Assembly: GCA_963773585.1 (NCBI GenBank)
Contig: CAVZBR010000004.1
Span: forward strand, 930,001 to 994,000
Length of the DNA: 64,000 nucleotides
Direction of reading: 5' to 3'
From: CAVXJN01 sp963773585
GTDB taxonomy: Bacteria > Pseudomonadota > Gammaproteobacteria > JASBUN01
The translations under genes and the position numbers were made by a program. Within the stretch, counting starts at the first letter, position 1; each line of letters opens with the position of its first letter. Under the pieces are notes generated by a model. It saw nothing but the letters and a program-made list of their open reading frames with translations, searched no databases and had not been told where the DNA came from. Below are positions 62,886 through 64,000 of the stretch, piece by piece.

Positions 62886-63305
62886 ATGAAAAAACTGTCT
62901 CTACAGGTCCAACCAAATCAAATGCTTACGCTGGAGAGAGTGAAGGATTCTGCTGACTCGACACAAAGCGAGCTCTTGTTGTTCTTGGTGACGCAGTCCT
63001 TTCGTGGAAAGAGCTCAGCGCTCGTTGATGCGAAACAGTGGGCAGCTTTTCGAGAACAATTCGATCATGTCGCAAAAGGCGAGAGTGATTGCGCCGAGTT
63101 GGATACGGGGAGAGCAGGGTTGTCGTTGACAGTTTACCGCGAAGGCGAAGCTGGGTCATTGACGCTAGTTTGTAATTTGCGCCACCCGAGCTTTCTGGGC
63201 TTGGAAACCGCCATCTACGCAACGGCCGCCGCGTTTTCGGTAGATAAGGAAGAACTCGCCGCGTGGTTGCATGAACCCATGTCAGATTCCAGGGAGAACG
63301 GCTAA
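62886..63305 (+). CDS. Hypothetical protein
   Basis: 139 residues from ATG 62886 (MKKLSLQVQPNQMLTLERV); a longer start at 62811 is less likely. Not recognised. Acidic, with helical N-terminal third (DSADSTQSELLLFLVTQSF), a beta-like centre (GLSLTVYREGEAGSLTLVCNLRHPS) and a helical end (AIYATAAAFSVDKEELAAWLHEP). No signal peptide or membrane helix. It ends 145 bases before the EamA gene on the same strand. Codon use is close to the surrounding chromosome, so it is probably real, but its function is unknown. Confidence 0.5.
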   Translation: MKKLSLQVQPNQMLTLERVKDSADSTQSELLLFLVTQSFRGKSSALVDAKQWAAFREQFDHVAKGESDCAELDTGRAGLSLTVYREGEAGSLTLVCNLRHPSFLGLETAIYATAAAFSVDKEELAAWLHEPMSDSRENG

Positions 63306-63450
63306 TCCAACCGGCCATTTTTCCGGACGTGCTGACGACTGCCGTCCGATTTTACATCCAATAACTAATCGGGCCATTATCCCAACATTCGGAATTCGTG
63401 GCATTGTGTGTTTCAGGCCGATCCCGTCCTTTTCAGTCATTTAGCTTTCA

Positions 63451-64000
63451 ATGGACCGTTCAACCCTGATAATTGCGCTAGCGTTTGTGTTGCTGTGGAA
63501 CTCCGGTTTTATTGGAGCTGAATACGGCTTGCCCTACGCAGGGCCATTTACCTTGTTGTTCTGGCGCTATCTGCCGCTAACGCTGCTACTCTTCATTTAC
63601 TTGCTCGTGCTGAGGCGTTTCCGCTGGACGGGGTGGTCGGTGGCCGCGCCCCACATGCTGGTCGGTGCGCTGGCGCACGCCGTTTGGCTCGGGTGTGCGT
63701 TGCTGGCGTTGGACAACAACGTCCCCGCGGGCATCGTGGCGCTTGTGGTTGCCTTGCAGCCCCTGGCAACAGGAGCGTTTTCAGGATTGGCAACGGGCGA
63801 GTCGACTCCTCTGCACCGATGGCTCGGATTGACAATTGGCTTCATCGGTGTCGCCATCGCTGTGCTTGGCCGCATTGATTTTTCAGACGCCGATTCCGTA
63901 TTCGGGTACCTGATTCCGTTGGGCTCGGTAGTGGCCATAACGGTAGCCAGTCTGGTCCAGCGGCGGATGGAACTCAAAGGTAGTGCAACACAAATCCGGT
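63451..64000 (+). CDS. EamA/DMT-family transporter (cut by window edge)
   Basis: The frame is open from ATG 63451 to the right edge; 183 residues visible of an expected about 290-300. MDRSTLIIALAFVLLWNSGFIGAEYGL and AGPFTLLFWRYLPLTLLL are the first two helices of the EamA (drug/metabolite transporter) domain. HMLVGALAHAVWLGCALLALD, VPAGIVALVVALQPLATGAFSGLATGE and LGLTIGFIGVAIAVLGRID complete the first repeat (five helices). It likely exports a metabolite across the inner membrane; the substrate cannot be read from sequence. Confidence 0.88.
   Translation, partial: MDRSTLIIALAFVLLWNSGFIGAEYGLPYAGPFTLLFWRYLPLTLLLFIYLLVLRRFRWTGWSVAAPHMLVGALAHAVWLGCALLALDNNVPAGIVALVVALQPLATGAFSGLATGESTPLHRWLGLTIGFIGVAIAVLGRIDFSDADSVFGYLIPLGSVVAITVASLVQRRMELKGSATQIR

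Overview
The window reads as a chromosomal segment of a GC-rich gammaproteobacterium. This rests on a Kdo/heptose lipopolysaccharide gene set with a bifunctional HldE, a tolC-rhodanese-pcm block, a TPP-riboswitch thiC, HtpX, three PEP-CTERM proteins and REP-associated tyrosine transposases (RAYTs). I cannot name the species; an environmental Chromatiales-like lineage is a guess. No tRNA, rRNA or CRISPR array was seen.

Layout. 1-720: tandem palindromic repeats. 740-16067: envelope glycan cluster (zinc finger protein, ELM1-like protein, a frameshifted glycosyltransferase, GT4, O-antigen ligase, GT9, DUF6165 on the opposite strand, GT4, GT2, then GT9 and LpxL on the minus strand, then hldE, an FAD oxidoreductase, an aldo/keto reductase and kdtA). 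It is interrupted and bounded by arrays of the same palindromic repeat (8894-9100, 16089-16900, 20116-20490). 16901-19873: hemerythrin, TolC, rhodanese and PIMT, all on the minus strand. 20619-22893: TPP riboswitch and a thiC broken by five single-base indels, followed by a second thiC 3' tail.

22975-41000 is an accessory graveyard: a HipA-like kinase with an in-frame stop overlapping a HIRAN protein, a twice-frameshifted DUF2971 gene, IS3 and IS21 remnants, PEP-CTERM proteins, two cold-shock/DUF1294 paralogues (one cut by IS21), a higBA toxin-antitoxin pair, two RAYTs and several families of short REP/REPIN sequences. The REPs often lie exactly where a neighbouring gene is cut off or ends. 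RAYT-1 sits between inverted GGGGACAGACC-type REPs. RAYT-2, together with a cold-shock/DUF1294 gene, sits between inverted GGTCAGATCCCAATT-type REPs.

41467-64000 is calmer: htpX, a classical autotransporter, a PAS-PAS-GGDEF gene with an in-frame stop, a universal stress protein, a CLC channel/antiporter with CBS domains, a 1737-residue DUF4347/Ig/TIG/FN3 autotransporter adhesin, topoisomerase IB, a methyltransferase, a ModA-like binding protein, a large PEP-CTERM protein, a small unknown protein and the start of an EamA transporter that runs off the right edge.

Several otherwise well-conserved genes carry single-base indels, many in homopolymers, or a single stop codon. Either this genome is accumulating pseudogenes, or the sequence has residual long-read or metagenome assembly errors. 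Read data would decide.
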